Assembly (NCBI GenBank): GCA_028691335.1
Contig: JAQUZK010000105.1
Location: 1 to 5,459, forward strand
DNA length: 5,459 bases
Reading direction: 5' to 3'
DNA from: Candidatus Izemoplasmatales bacterium
GTDB lineage: Bacteria > Bacillota_I > Bacilli_A > Izemoplasmatales > Hujiaoplasmataceae
A program made the position numbers and the translations under genes. Shown here piece by piece: positions 1 to 5,459 of this stretch. Under the pieces are notes generated by a model that saw nothing but the letters and a program-made list of their open reading frames with translations, was not told the origin of the DNA and did no database searches. The stretch's first letter is position 1; each line of letters begins with the position of its first letter.

Positions 1-523
1 AAGTAACATTAGTTCCATCTACATTATCTACACCAGTTAAACCTTTGGTTAGTTCAACAACTTCCCCAGCTAAATGTGTTACAGTTGAAATAGAACCTGT
101 TAACATTGGAGCTAAGATATCATCTCTAACCACTACATTAAGTGTCGCAGTTGTAAAATTACCCGCTTCATCAGTCACTTTGATTGTTACAGTGTAAGTG
201 CCTTCAACGCTAGCGTCGAAGCCTCCCCAATCACTAACTTCAACCTGCAAGTCATCAACTGCTGTTACATCATCGTTTACTGTAACATAACCTGCATAAT
301 CAAAACTTGAATCAGTTTGAAGAATAATTGTGTCTTGATTTACAGTCACAACTGGAGCGACTTGGTCACCATCTTCAGTGACAGTTGACGTCTCAGTAGT
401 GCTACCTTGAGTTGTTGTATCGTTTGTAGCTGTAGTAGATGAAGAAGTCCCATTACACCCTACAAAAAGAAACATCATCAAGATAAGTGAAAAAACAGTA
501 AACAGTTTAAAAAACCTTTGCAT
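1..523 (-). CDS. Ig-like-repeat surface lipoprotein, 3' end cut by window edge
   Basis: The frame opens at ATG 523-521 and stays open for 174 codons to the left edge, so the C-terminus is missing. The start is fixed by a perfect AAGGAGGT six bases upstream. The N-terminus is a lipoprotein signal: MQRFFK, a hydrophobic run to about residue 21, then lipobox FVGC with the lipidated Cys at 23. The protein should therefore be exported, lipidated and held on the outer face of the membrane. Residues 24-52 are a Ser/Thr-rich linker. Residues 55-135 look like one bacterial Ig-like domain (HYR/DUF5011 style): 'APVVTV' opening, then 'GTYTVTIKVTDEAGN' near 108-122 and a 'VVVRDD' end. 'LAPMLTG' at 137-143 opens a second repeat that is cut. 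Such repeats usually act as spacers or binding modules, and a functional domain may lie in the missing part. It has its own promoter and is separated from the upstream operon by a terminator. Lipoprotein call strong; function unknown. Confidence 0.88.
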   Translation of the reverse strand, partial: MQRFFKLFTVFSLILMMFLFVGCNGTSSSTTATNDTTTQGSTTETSTVTEDGDQVAPVVTVNQDTIILQTDSSFDYAGYVTVNDDVTAVDDLQVEVSDWGGFDASVEGTYTVTIKVTDEAGNFTTATLNVVVRDDILAPMLTGSISTVTHLAGEVVELTKGLTGVDNVDGTNVT

Positions 524-529
524 TCAAAT

Positions 530-537
530 ACCTCCTT
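530..537 (-). promoter_or_regulatory. Shine-Dalgarno site of the lipoprotein gene
   Basis: On the minus strand this reads AAGGAGGT, a full match to the 16S anti-Shine-Dalgarno sequence, six bases before the ATG at 523-521. It fixes the start of the partial lipoprotein gene and suggests strong translation. Confidence 0.9.
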
Positions 538-541
538 TTTT

Positions 542-553
542 ATTCAATTGAAT
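542..553. repeat. 12-base perfect palindrome in the lipoprotein 5' leader
   Basis: ATTCAATTGAAT is perfectly self-complementary. It lies between the predicted transcription start (near 566) and the Shine-Dalgarno site. It could be an operator half-site pair, but there is no loop for a stable RNA hairpin, and a 12-base AT-rich palindrome can arise by chance in DNA of this composition. No regulator is recognised. Confidence 0.3.
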
Positions 554-572
554 GTTTTCTTGAATTATTAAT

Positions 573-602
573 ATTATACTCCAAAACCACTTGTCTAGTC
601 AA
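573..602 (-). promoter_or_regulatory. Sigma-A-type promoter of the lipoprotein gene
   Basis: On the minus strand, a -35 box TTGACT (602-597) and a perfect -10 box TATAAT (578-573) are separated by 18 bases. The expected transcription start is about 566, giving a leader of roughly 43 bases before the ATG at 523. No extended -10 TG is present. The promoter lies downstream of the terminator at 633-667, so the lipoprotein gene appears to be transcribed independently of the GH84/DUF4127/NAGPA operon. Confidence 0.8.
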
Positions 603-608
603 CCAATT

Positions 609-624
609 TTGAAAAGGTTTTCAA
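609..624. promoter_or_regulatory. cre-like/LacI-family operator candidate
   Basis: TTGAAAAGGTTTTCAA is an inverted repeat of two 7-base arms around GG, ending six bases upstream of the -35 box at 597-602. Read on the minus strand, its inner 14 bases TGAAAACCTTTTCA fit the CcpA catabolite-responsive consensus TGWNANCGNTNWCA except that the central CG is CC. Its centre lies about 50 bases upstream of the predicted transcription start. This placement and symmetry suit a LacI/CcpA-type regulator acting on the lipoprotein promoter. The broken central CG is a real weakness, so the site may belong to another regulator or be chance. Confidence 0.4.
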
Positions 625-632
625 TTAATAAT

Positions 633-667
633 AAAAAAAAGTGAAGAATCAATTAGATTCTTCTACT
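633..667 (-). terminator. Rho-independent terminator of the GH84/DUF4127/NAGPA operon
   Basis: Read on the minus strand, GAAGAATC (663-656), a five-base loop TAATT, and GATTCTTC (650-643) form a perfect 8-bp stem. AGT/ACT pairs (667-665 with 642-640) extend it past one bulged base at 664. A run of eight U residues follows (640-633; the first A-U pair shares its outermost base). The stem includes the NAGPA gene's stop codon (665-663), so termination begins immediately after translation ends. The stem is AT-rich but the U-tract is long. It separates the operon from the lipoprotein promoter. Confidence 0.85.
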
Positions 668-2600
668 TCTTTCTTCTAACTATATAAATTAAACCTACTA
701 ATCCTATAAGAAAAATTGGTGTCAACACTGCTATAGCATCCAGTGCTGATCTATCATTTGAATCGTTGGTAATAGTTGTATAAGTCTCTGAAGAAGTCGT
801 TGTAATTTCCGTGGTAATAGGTGGTTCTTCTTCAGTTTCATATTTATAAAAATAAGTGGCCGAAGTTACCTCGGAGACCGGATTTATCGTGTCAATCCTG
901 TAAAAATACTCGATTTTAAAACTATAATTTTTTCCCTCTTCAGCATTATACATTTGATATAGATATCCACCTATAGATTTTGAAATTATTTCTTTTTCAC
1001 CATCATACATCAAATACATTTTCGTTAAAGTTTTGTCTGGATCATCATAAGTAACAAACACTTCAAAACCATTAATAGAGTCGTTTCTAGTTATTTGTAA
1101 TGAGAAATTACTAGGAGATTTTTTTTCATACTCACTTTCAAAAGGCTTTAAATTGACTCTTTTGTTGACAAAAACATTTGTATATACATTTTCATTAATA
1201 GTATAATCAACCTCTAAACTAACAGTATATATTTCTCCTAGTTCTAAGTCGGTAAAGTTAATAGATGTATTAGTATTATTCAATAATTGCCCATCTAAAT
1301 AGACACGTGTTTCAATGACTTCACCTATCCCGTCATTAATACTATAATAAAAATCAAAACTATTATAGTTAAGGTTAGATACTTCACAATCTACAACTAC
1401 TTTAGGAGCTACTATCAAAACAGCATTAGCTACTCTTCTATTCTCTGAGGGTGAATTAAGATATACAAACTCGCCTGAATCCTTAATAACTAATTGAGTA
1501 GATCCTCCTCCATCAAGATTAAAAGCGTTATTAACGCCTAAACTCTCCATAACTTTAGCTTCTTCTCTTAAATTGGCTCCCGCCATATCGACTTGACGAC
1601 CATCGATTGTAAGTAGAACAAAATCACCATCTTCGGTAAATCCAAAACTACTTCTTGGATGTCTTGTCTCCGCAAAACTTACTGACTGATCATTAATATC
1701 TTCAAAAGCTTTAATAACACCATTTTCTAAAGGTTGAGATCCAACTCCAATAACACTTTCAATTCCAGTATAAACACCTGACATATACTTTTGAACTCTT
1801 ATTTCATAACCATTTAATAAGTATTCTGAAATTTCATCGGATTTAGTAGCTATTGAAAAATATTGTTCATCAGAAACGATACTATCTACTTGTTCATTCA
1901 CAAAGCCTCGCAGATAATATGTACCATAATTTAACGCTTTAGATATTCTAACTGAAAAGATATCAGTATCAACCAACTGAGGAATGTTAATCAAATTATA
2001 ATAAACTGAAGTATTTCCTTCTTGAGGAATTTGATTAAACCCTTGAATTTCAATTTCTTTAATAACTCGATTATCATCTAATATCGTTAAACTATAATAT
2101 GATTCAACTTCATTAGTCTTATTTGTTATATATAAGTCATCATCATTTGTAAATCCTACAGAAAAATATCTATCTAAATTAAAATTCTGGCTTTTGATAG
2201 TTATCCCGTTTTGAACATGAGCATTAACTGGTGTAAAATCTGTCATATTATAATAATCGCCATTCATTGCGGCTAACACTTCATATTCAGGGTTATTATA
2301 TTCATAATCTTCGGCTATAGCAATCAAGTTGCCACCGTTTATTTTATTGGTATATGTCATAGCCCAAGTAACAATTTTTGTATTAGATCCTGATAAAGCT
2401 TTAACATAAGAGATATTTTGCTTACCTAAAGTACCAAAATCAGTTGTTGTTTCCGCTGAGAAACTTTCATAAGTCACACCATCAAGTAGCGTTCCCGACT
2501 CATTAACCGTTCCTTTGGTGAAACTCAAGGAAGACCCTTTAACACTTAAAGGGACAATTCCCGTTATTAATAAAGCAATAATCAACAGTAATTTCTTCAC
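663..2600 (-). CDS. Secreted, membrane-anchored phosphodiester glycosidase (NAGPA family)
   Basis: This 645-residue protein starts at GTG (2600-2598), chosen because AAGGTGA lies seven bases upstream and a signal peptide follows at once (MKK, then a hydrophobic run to about residue 20). Residues about 100-400 form a NAGPA-type phosphodiester glycosidase domain (formerly DUF2233; human 'uncovering enzyme' family). Visible landmarks are AMNGDYY (111-117), GVGSQPLENG (285-294), RHPRSSFGF (313-321), TIDGRQ (331-336), NLDGGGS (361-367) and RRVANAVLIV (388-397). Family members hydrolyse sugar-1-phosphodiesters such as GlcNAc-1-P diesters; the natural substrate here is unknown. Two beta-rich FN3/Ig-like modules (about 401-485 and 495-588) follow, then a Thr/Ser/Glu/Pro linker (589-617), one transmembrane helix (about 620-641) and an RRKK tail. 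The enzyme should therefore face outward on a stalk. There is no LPxTG. It is the last gene of the operon, 12 bases after DUF4127. Family call strong; exact substrate unsure. Confidence 0.9.
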   Translation of the reverse strand: MKKLLLIIALLITGIVPLSVKGSSLSFTKGTVNESGTLLDGVTYESFSAETTTDFGTLGKQNISYVKALSGSNTKIVTWAMTYTNKINGGNLIAIAEDYEYNNPEYEVLAAMNGDYYNMTDFTPVNAHVQNGITIKSQNFNLDRYFSVGFTNDDDLYITNKTNEVESYYSLTILDDNRVIKEIEIQGFNQIPQEGNTSVYYNLINIPQLVDTDIFSVRISKALNYGTYYLRGFVNEQVDSIVSDEQYFSIATKSDEISEYLLNGYEIRVQKYMSGVYTGIESVIGVGSQPLENGVIKAFEDINDQSVSFAETRHPRSSFGFTEDGDFVLLTIDGRQVDMAGANLREEAKVMESLGVNNAFNLDGGGSTQLVIKDSGEFVYLNSPSENRRVANAVLIVAPKVVVDCEVSNLNYNSFDFYYSINDGIGEVIETRVYLDGQLLNNTNTSINFTDLELGEIYTVSLEVDYTINENVYTNVFVNKRVNLKPFESEYEKKSPSNFSLQITRNDSINGFEVFVTYDDPDKTLTKMYLMYDGEKEIISKSIGGYLYQMYNAEEGKNYSFKIEYFYRIDTINPVSEVTSATYFYKYETEEEPPITTEITTTSSETYTTITNDSNDRSALDAIAVLTPIFLIGLVGLIYIVRRKK

Positions 2601-2607
2601 TATAAAT

Positions 2608-2614
2608 TCACCTT
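2608..2614 (-). promoter_or_regulatory. Shine-Dalgarno site deciding the GTG start of the phosphodiester glycosidase
   Basis: AAGGTGA on the minus strand lies seven bases before the GTG at 2600-2598 and overlaps the TAA stop (2615-2613) of the DUF4127 gene. Ribosomes finishing DUF4127 are therefore already at the next start site, which favours translational coupling. The site, together with the signal peptide that follows, supports the non-ATG start. Confidence 0.75.
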
Positions 2615-4106
2615 ACTTAATTTCAATATCAAAATCTACTTCAAACATTCTTTTCCATGGCATATTAACATTTACCATATCAAATTGCAGCTTTAATTCT
2701 TCTAAATGTTCGTCAATATAATCTTGAAGTTCTTTTTCTACTAATTTAGCAGCTTTACCTTTTTGTTCATGAACATCAAAATAGTTCATTCCCAAATCAC
2801 CTAGTTTCTTTGTAACACTAGTTCTGACCAAATTACAATAACCTATATCCTCAATATAACGCTTGATTAAGAAAGCTAAATGTTCTTTATCAAAACCTTT
2901 TTGCAAATATCTGATACCTTGAGCTATACATGTTCCTAGAGTATTACTTGAAGTGTTCCATCCAGCATAAGCAGCTAAAGAAGTTAATAACTTGTTCTCT
3001 TTTATCAAATCTAATACCTCTAAAGAACCGGCATTTAAATAAAATAAATCAGCTATAATTATTGGTTTTTTATCAATAGCCCAATTGATAAACTCAAAAG
3101 TTTCAATCAAGTTAGTCATCACATCAATATCTCTTTGATTGTGATAAACTGTTGGAAACATCCTAGTAGCTCCCATCAAAGCGACTAGAATAATATCTGC
3201 TTCGTCAACTGAAGATACAATAATTCCTCCAGCTGAAATAATTTGATACTTGATTGTATTGTCAAGATATCTATCTTCCAATACTGGAATTACTGTCCCT
3301 GAAGTTAATGAAGGATACTTAATATAAAACTTTGGTTTTTGTTTTAAAAGACTATTCACCATTCTCGCTACCATGATTACGCCTAACTCATCAGCGCCAG
3401 AATATGCATAAACTTTCATTCGCAAATTCTCAGATTTTATCTTTTCAGTCACAACTTCTTGATCCATTGCTGGATATCCAAACTCTCCAGCATCATCTTG
3501 ACAAAGAATCAAAAAATCAATTACATCTTCTTTTGCGTAATCAATAGTATGTAAATCCAGTTTCAAGTTTGTTCTTCTTCTATTTTCAAAATCATTCAAA
3601 TATTCAGGAGTTATCTCTAAAGAAGACCAATATTCTTTTTCTTGAGGAGTAATAATCCCTAATTTTTCTTTATGACGATAAAGACCATTCAAATGGATTT
3701 TTTTACCCTCAGTCTTATAATATAAAGGCTCTTCATCAGCGCCATTTCCACTAGGGCATCTCATAATAATCTGGAAAGCATAGATTATAATATTAGGATT
3801 ATTGCGTTTGATTTCATCAATTACTTGCATTCTATCAAAAATTTCTTCTTCATCAAGTTGATGAATTCTTGACGGAACCAAACCTCCATAAAGCAGCGTA
3901 TCCATAGATATGACTAACCCATAAGCATCTTTAGTTTCTTCTAATAGAAAAGTTTTTAATTTTTCAAAATCACCGGGATTACGCTTGTAAGGCATAATAT
4001 TCATATTTGGAGCTACAATTTTGTACTCCTCACTTTTAAAAATTTCCTCAGGGAATTTATAATTACAAGGTCTTTCATCTAAAGCAACATATACTATTTT
4101 TTCCAT
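2613..4106 (-). CDS. DUF4127 family protein, function unknown
   Basis: A complete 497-residue protein from ATG 4106 to TAA 2613, with GAGGAG five bases upstream of the start. I recognise the DUF4127 family from the opening YVALDERPCN (6-15), SMDTLLYGGLVPSR (67-80), the acidic QDDAGEFGYPAMDQ (203-216), SGADELGVIMVAR (236-248), the signature AAYAGWNTSSNTLGT (378-392) and the closing MPWKRMFEVDF (482-492). Length is typical and no part is missing. There is no signal peptide or membrane helix, so it should be cytoplasmic. Conserved Asp/Glu clusters near 10, 204-205 and 239-240 would suit a metal site or acid/base catalysis, but that is inference; I know of no established biochemical activity for this family. 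Its start lies inside the end of the GH84 gene and its stop overlaps the next gene's ribosome site, so it is made together with two glycosidases. A role in handling GlcNAc-containing sugars or sugar phosphates is the best contextual guess. Confidence 0.85.
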   Translation of the reverse strand: MEKIVYVALDERPCNYKFPEEIFKSEEYKIVAPNMNIMPYKRNPGDFEKLKTFLLEETKDAYGLVISMDTLLYGGLVPSRIHQLDEEEIFDRMQVIDEIKRNNPNIIIYAFQIIMRCPSGNGADEEPLYYKTEGKKIHLNGLYRHKEKLGIITPQEKEYWSSLEITPEYLNDFENRRRTNLKLDLHTIDYAKEDVIDFLILCQDDAGEFGYPAMDQEVVTEKIKSENLRMKVYAYSGADELGVIMVARMVNSLLKQKPKFYIKYPSLTSGTVIPVLEDRYLDNTIKYQIISAGGIIVSSVDEADIILVALMGATRMFPTVYHNQRDIDVMTNLIETFEFINWAIDKKPIIIADLFYLNAGSLEVLDLIKENKLLTSLAAYAGWNTSSNTLGTCIAQGIRYLQKGFDKEHLAFLIKRYIEDIGYCNLVRTSVTKKLGDLGMNYFDVHEQKGKAAKLVEKELQDYIDEHLEELKLQFDMVNVNMPWKRMFEVDFDIEIK

Positions 4107-5459
4107 CTTTTCTCCTCAAACACCCTATACCAAGGTCTTCCTCTTCTTTTAGTAATTAATTCTTCGTATTCTTCTAGACTTAATATATCAGATTGTTTAA
4201 TTAAGCGATCAATAACTTCCATTCCTAGAAAGTGTTTGTCTTCTAAAAATTTTAAGATATCCTCTTTTACATAATTGCCATCAATTATCTTAATAAATAT
4301 TTCTTCTTCCTTTATAAGTCTTAATAACCAAGGTTTTAATTCTTCAATAATCTCTAGATCAAGTTTTAACAAATCTTTTGCGCTTTTTACAGCGGCTTTG
4401 TAAACTTCTCTAAGCAAATCATAATCTTTAACGTCAACCGCGTAATTATACTCATGTAGTAATCCATAATTTAACACGCTTGGATAGTTAAACTCCACAA
4501 ATTTTTGGCAGACTGAGAAAAACTCTTCACCATTCGCTTTCAACGCTCTTTCAAATGCCATACCCTCATTATAACCTTCGCTATTCCAAGCATATTCAGC
4601 CATTGTTTGCATTCCAATTTTTGAAATATGATAATGGATACTAGGATTTATAAAGAAGCCAGGTGCGTAGTCACTCATTTTCGTATAACGATTAGTTAGA
4701 GGTGCAATAAACTCTCTTACTCCATAGGTAAAATCACTTACAGGAAAATTATCCCAGATAAATAAATTCTTTTGATAAGCTTCTTTTGTAAGTTTCATAT
4801 CAGACTCAGTAATAGCTTCTGCACATACATTATCTCCAGTGAAGAAAACAAAAATATTCTCATCAAGATTTTCCTTTAAATCTGTACGATACTGGCTTTC
4901 TCCGATATGATGATATTCTGTAGGACACATTACCATCTTAAAATCATCAAGTTTTGAAGCTAAGTATTTATTTAAAGCATTACAAATATAAGCATGTGCT
5001 AAACCAGGTCTTGGAAAACTAACTTGTTGGTCTTCAGATATCTTATAATCAATATCATCAAGCAATAATCCAAAATTGCTAATACCAATCTCAATAAATT
5101 GATCAATTTTTCTATATAATCTTTCGAAATCTTTCTCATCGGTATAATCAAAAGCGTAGTCACCTTCTTTAATATATCCCGGAGAAATTGTGTAATAAAA
5201 ATCGATAAAATTTTCTTTAGCTTCAAGGTATAAATTCTTTAAATCATTAAAAAAATCTTCAGGATACAAATCACACCATTTAGCACGATGATATTCGTCG
5301 GTCTTTGGAGCGTAAATGTAAGAATTTAAACGATTTTCTACCATAAACTTAATCATATCTTTTCTTTCTTCAAAAGTCCACGGTGTTCCATAATACCCTT
5401 CAATTATCCCTCGATACTTGAAACTAGGTTCATCTTCAATAAAAAATATTGGTAATCTA
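4094..5459 (-). CDS. GH84 beta-N-acetylglucosaminidase (NagJ/O-GlcNAcase type), 5' end outside the window
   Basis: The frame ends at TAG 4096-4094 and is open past the right edge. The first in-window ATG (5356) is not the start: the 34 codons before it encode family sequence, including RGIIEGYYGTPW, the entry to the GH84 barrel. About 454 residues are visible. Counting from the Met at 5356, family landmarks are NSYIYAPK (11-18), LLLDDID (97-103) with catalytic Asp100/Asp101, CPTEY (144-148), WDNFPVSDF (201-209) and INPS (236-239). By comparison with human OGA, Lys18, Asp100, Asp101, Tyr148, Asn203, Asp208 and Asn237 match Lys98, Asp174, Asp175, Tyr219, Asn280, Asp285 and Asn313, so an active enzyme using substrate-assisted catalysis to release beta-linked GlcNAc is expected. 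One difference is F-T-G (172-174) where human OGA has W-T-G. Residues about 275-420 are a helical C-terminal region. Signal peptide and location cannot be judged. First visible gene of the operon; its end overlaps DUF4127 by 13 bases. Confidence 0.93.
   Translation of the reverse strand, partial: RLPIFFIEDEPSFKYRGIIEGYYGTPWTFEERKDMIKFMVENRLNSYIYAPKTDEYHRAKWCDLYPEDFFNDLKNLYLEAKENFIDFYYTISPGYIKEGDYAFDYTDEKDFERLYRKIDQFIEIGISNFGLLLDDIDYKISEDQQVSFPRPGLAHAYICNALNKYLASKLDDFKMVMCPTEYHHIGESQYRTDLKENLDENIFVFFTGDNVCAEAITESDMKLTKEAYQKNLFIWDNFPVSDFTYGVREFIAPLTNRYTKMSDYAPGFFINPSIHYHISKIGMQTMAEYAWNSEGYNEGMAFERALKANGEEFFSVCQKFVEFNYPSVLNYGLLHEYNYAVDVKDYDLLREVYKAAVKSAKDLLKLDLEIIEELKPWLLRLIKEEEIFIKIIDGNYVKEDILKFLEDKHFLGMEVIDRLIKQSDILSLEEYEELITKRRGRPWYRVFEEKRWKK
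4112..4117 (-). promoter_or_regulatory. Shine-Dalgarno site of the DUF4127 gene, inside the GH84 coding region
   Basis: GAGGAG on the minus strand lies five bases before the ATG at 4106-4104. It sits within the last codons of the GH84 gene, whose stop is only 13 bases into the DUF4127 gene. The arrangement fixes the DUF4127 start and points to coupled translation. Confidence 0.8.

Noticed and set aside
524..662. Riboswitch or small RNA in the only intergenic stretch
   Set aside because: The 139 bases are accounted for by terminator, palindrome, promoter and ribosome site; the lipoprotein leader of about 43 bases is too short for a known riboswitch class.
663..780. LPxTG-type sortase signal at the C-terminus of the NAGPA enzyme
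   Set aside because: The tail has the stalk, helix and basic end, but no LPxTG or close variant precedes the helix (sequence there is NDSNDRSALDAIAV).
2515..2721. 68-codon open frame on the plus strand
   Set aside because: It lies opposite the NAGPA gene start and the DUF4127 gene end, has no ribosome site of note or recognisable protein character, and is explained by AT-rich antisense sequence.
3700..3800. TATAAT-like strings inside the DUF4127 gene as internal promoters
   Set aside because: Such strings are frequent by chance at this base composition, and I found no properly spaced -35 box with them.
4999..5226. 75-codon open frame on the minus strand
   Set aside because: It is an out-of-frame shadow inside the GH84 catalytic region; the residues are a Leu/Ile/Lys-rich readout typical of shifted AT-rich codons.
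1..5459. CRISPR arrays, tRNA/rRNA genes, insertion sequences or attachment sites
   Set aside because: Reading the window showed no regularly spaced repeats, no cloverleaf-like or rRNA sequence, no transposase and no long terminal inverted repeats.

Overview
The window is AT-rich (GC around one third, judged by eye). Everything convincing in it lies on the minus strand, so transcription runs from high to low coordinates. The 13 tryptophans I can see in the four reading frames are all TGG, so TGA is not read as Trp here. That argues against a Mycoplasma-type code 4 organism. Strong Shine-Dalgarno sites (one a perfect AAGGAGGT), a textbook sigma-A promoter, a lipobox lipoprotein and a Thr-rich stalk ending in a membrane anchor without LPxTG suggest a low-GC Bacillota or an Acholeplasma/Izemoplasma/Haloplasma-like relative. 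The lineage is inference from style, not from a marker gene.

Layout in transcription order: (1) 5459 to 4094, the 3' part of a GH84 beta-N-acetylglucosaminidase gene whose start lies outside the window; (2) 4106 to 2613, a complete DUF4127 protein of unknown function, overlapping the GH84 gene by 13 bases; (3) 2600 to 663, a GTG-started, secreted and membrane-anchored phosphodiester glycosidase (NAGPA family), 12 bases after gene 2, with its Shine-Dalgarno site overlapping gene 2's stop codon; (4) a Rho-independent terminator overlapping gene 3's stop codon (633-667); (5) a separate transcription unit with a cre-like palindrome (609-624), a sigma-A promoter (573-602), a perfect Shine-Dalgarno site and the 5' part of an Ig-repeat lipoprotein gene running off the left edge (523 to 1).

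Genes 1-3 look like one translationally coupled operon. GH84 removes beta-linked GlcNAc, and NAGPA-family enzymes cleave sugar-phosphodiester bonds such as GlcNAc-1-P diesters. The likely theme is breakdown or remodelling of a GlcNAc-containing glycan or glycopolymer, with the NAGPA enzyme on the outer surface. DUF4127 has no signal peptide and sits between the two glycosidases, which makes it the best candidate here for an undescribed step. GH84 keeps its catalytic Asp pair and the substrate-binding residues known from human OGA, so it should be active. The downstream lipoprotein is probably a surface or adhesion protein with its own control. Whether it belongs to the same system cannot be decided from this window.
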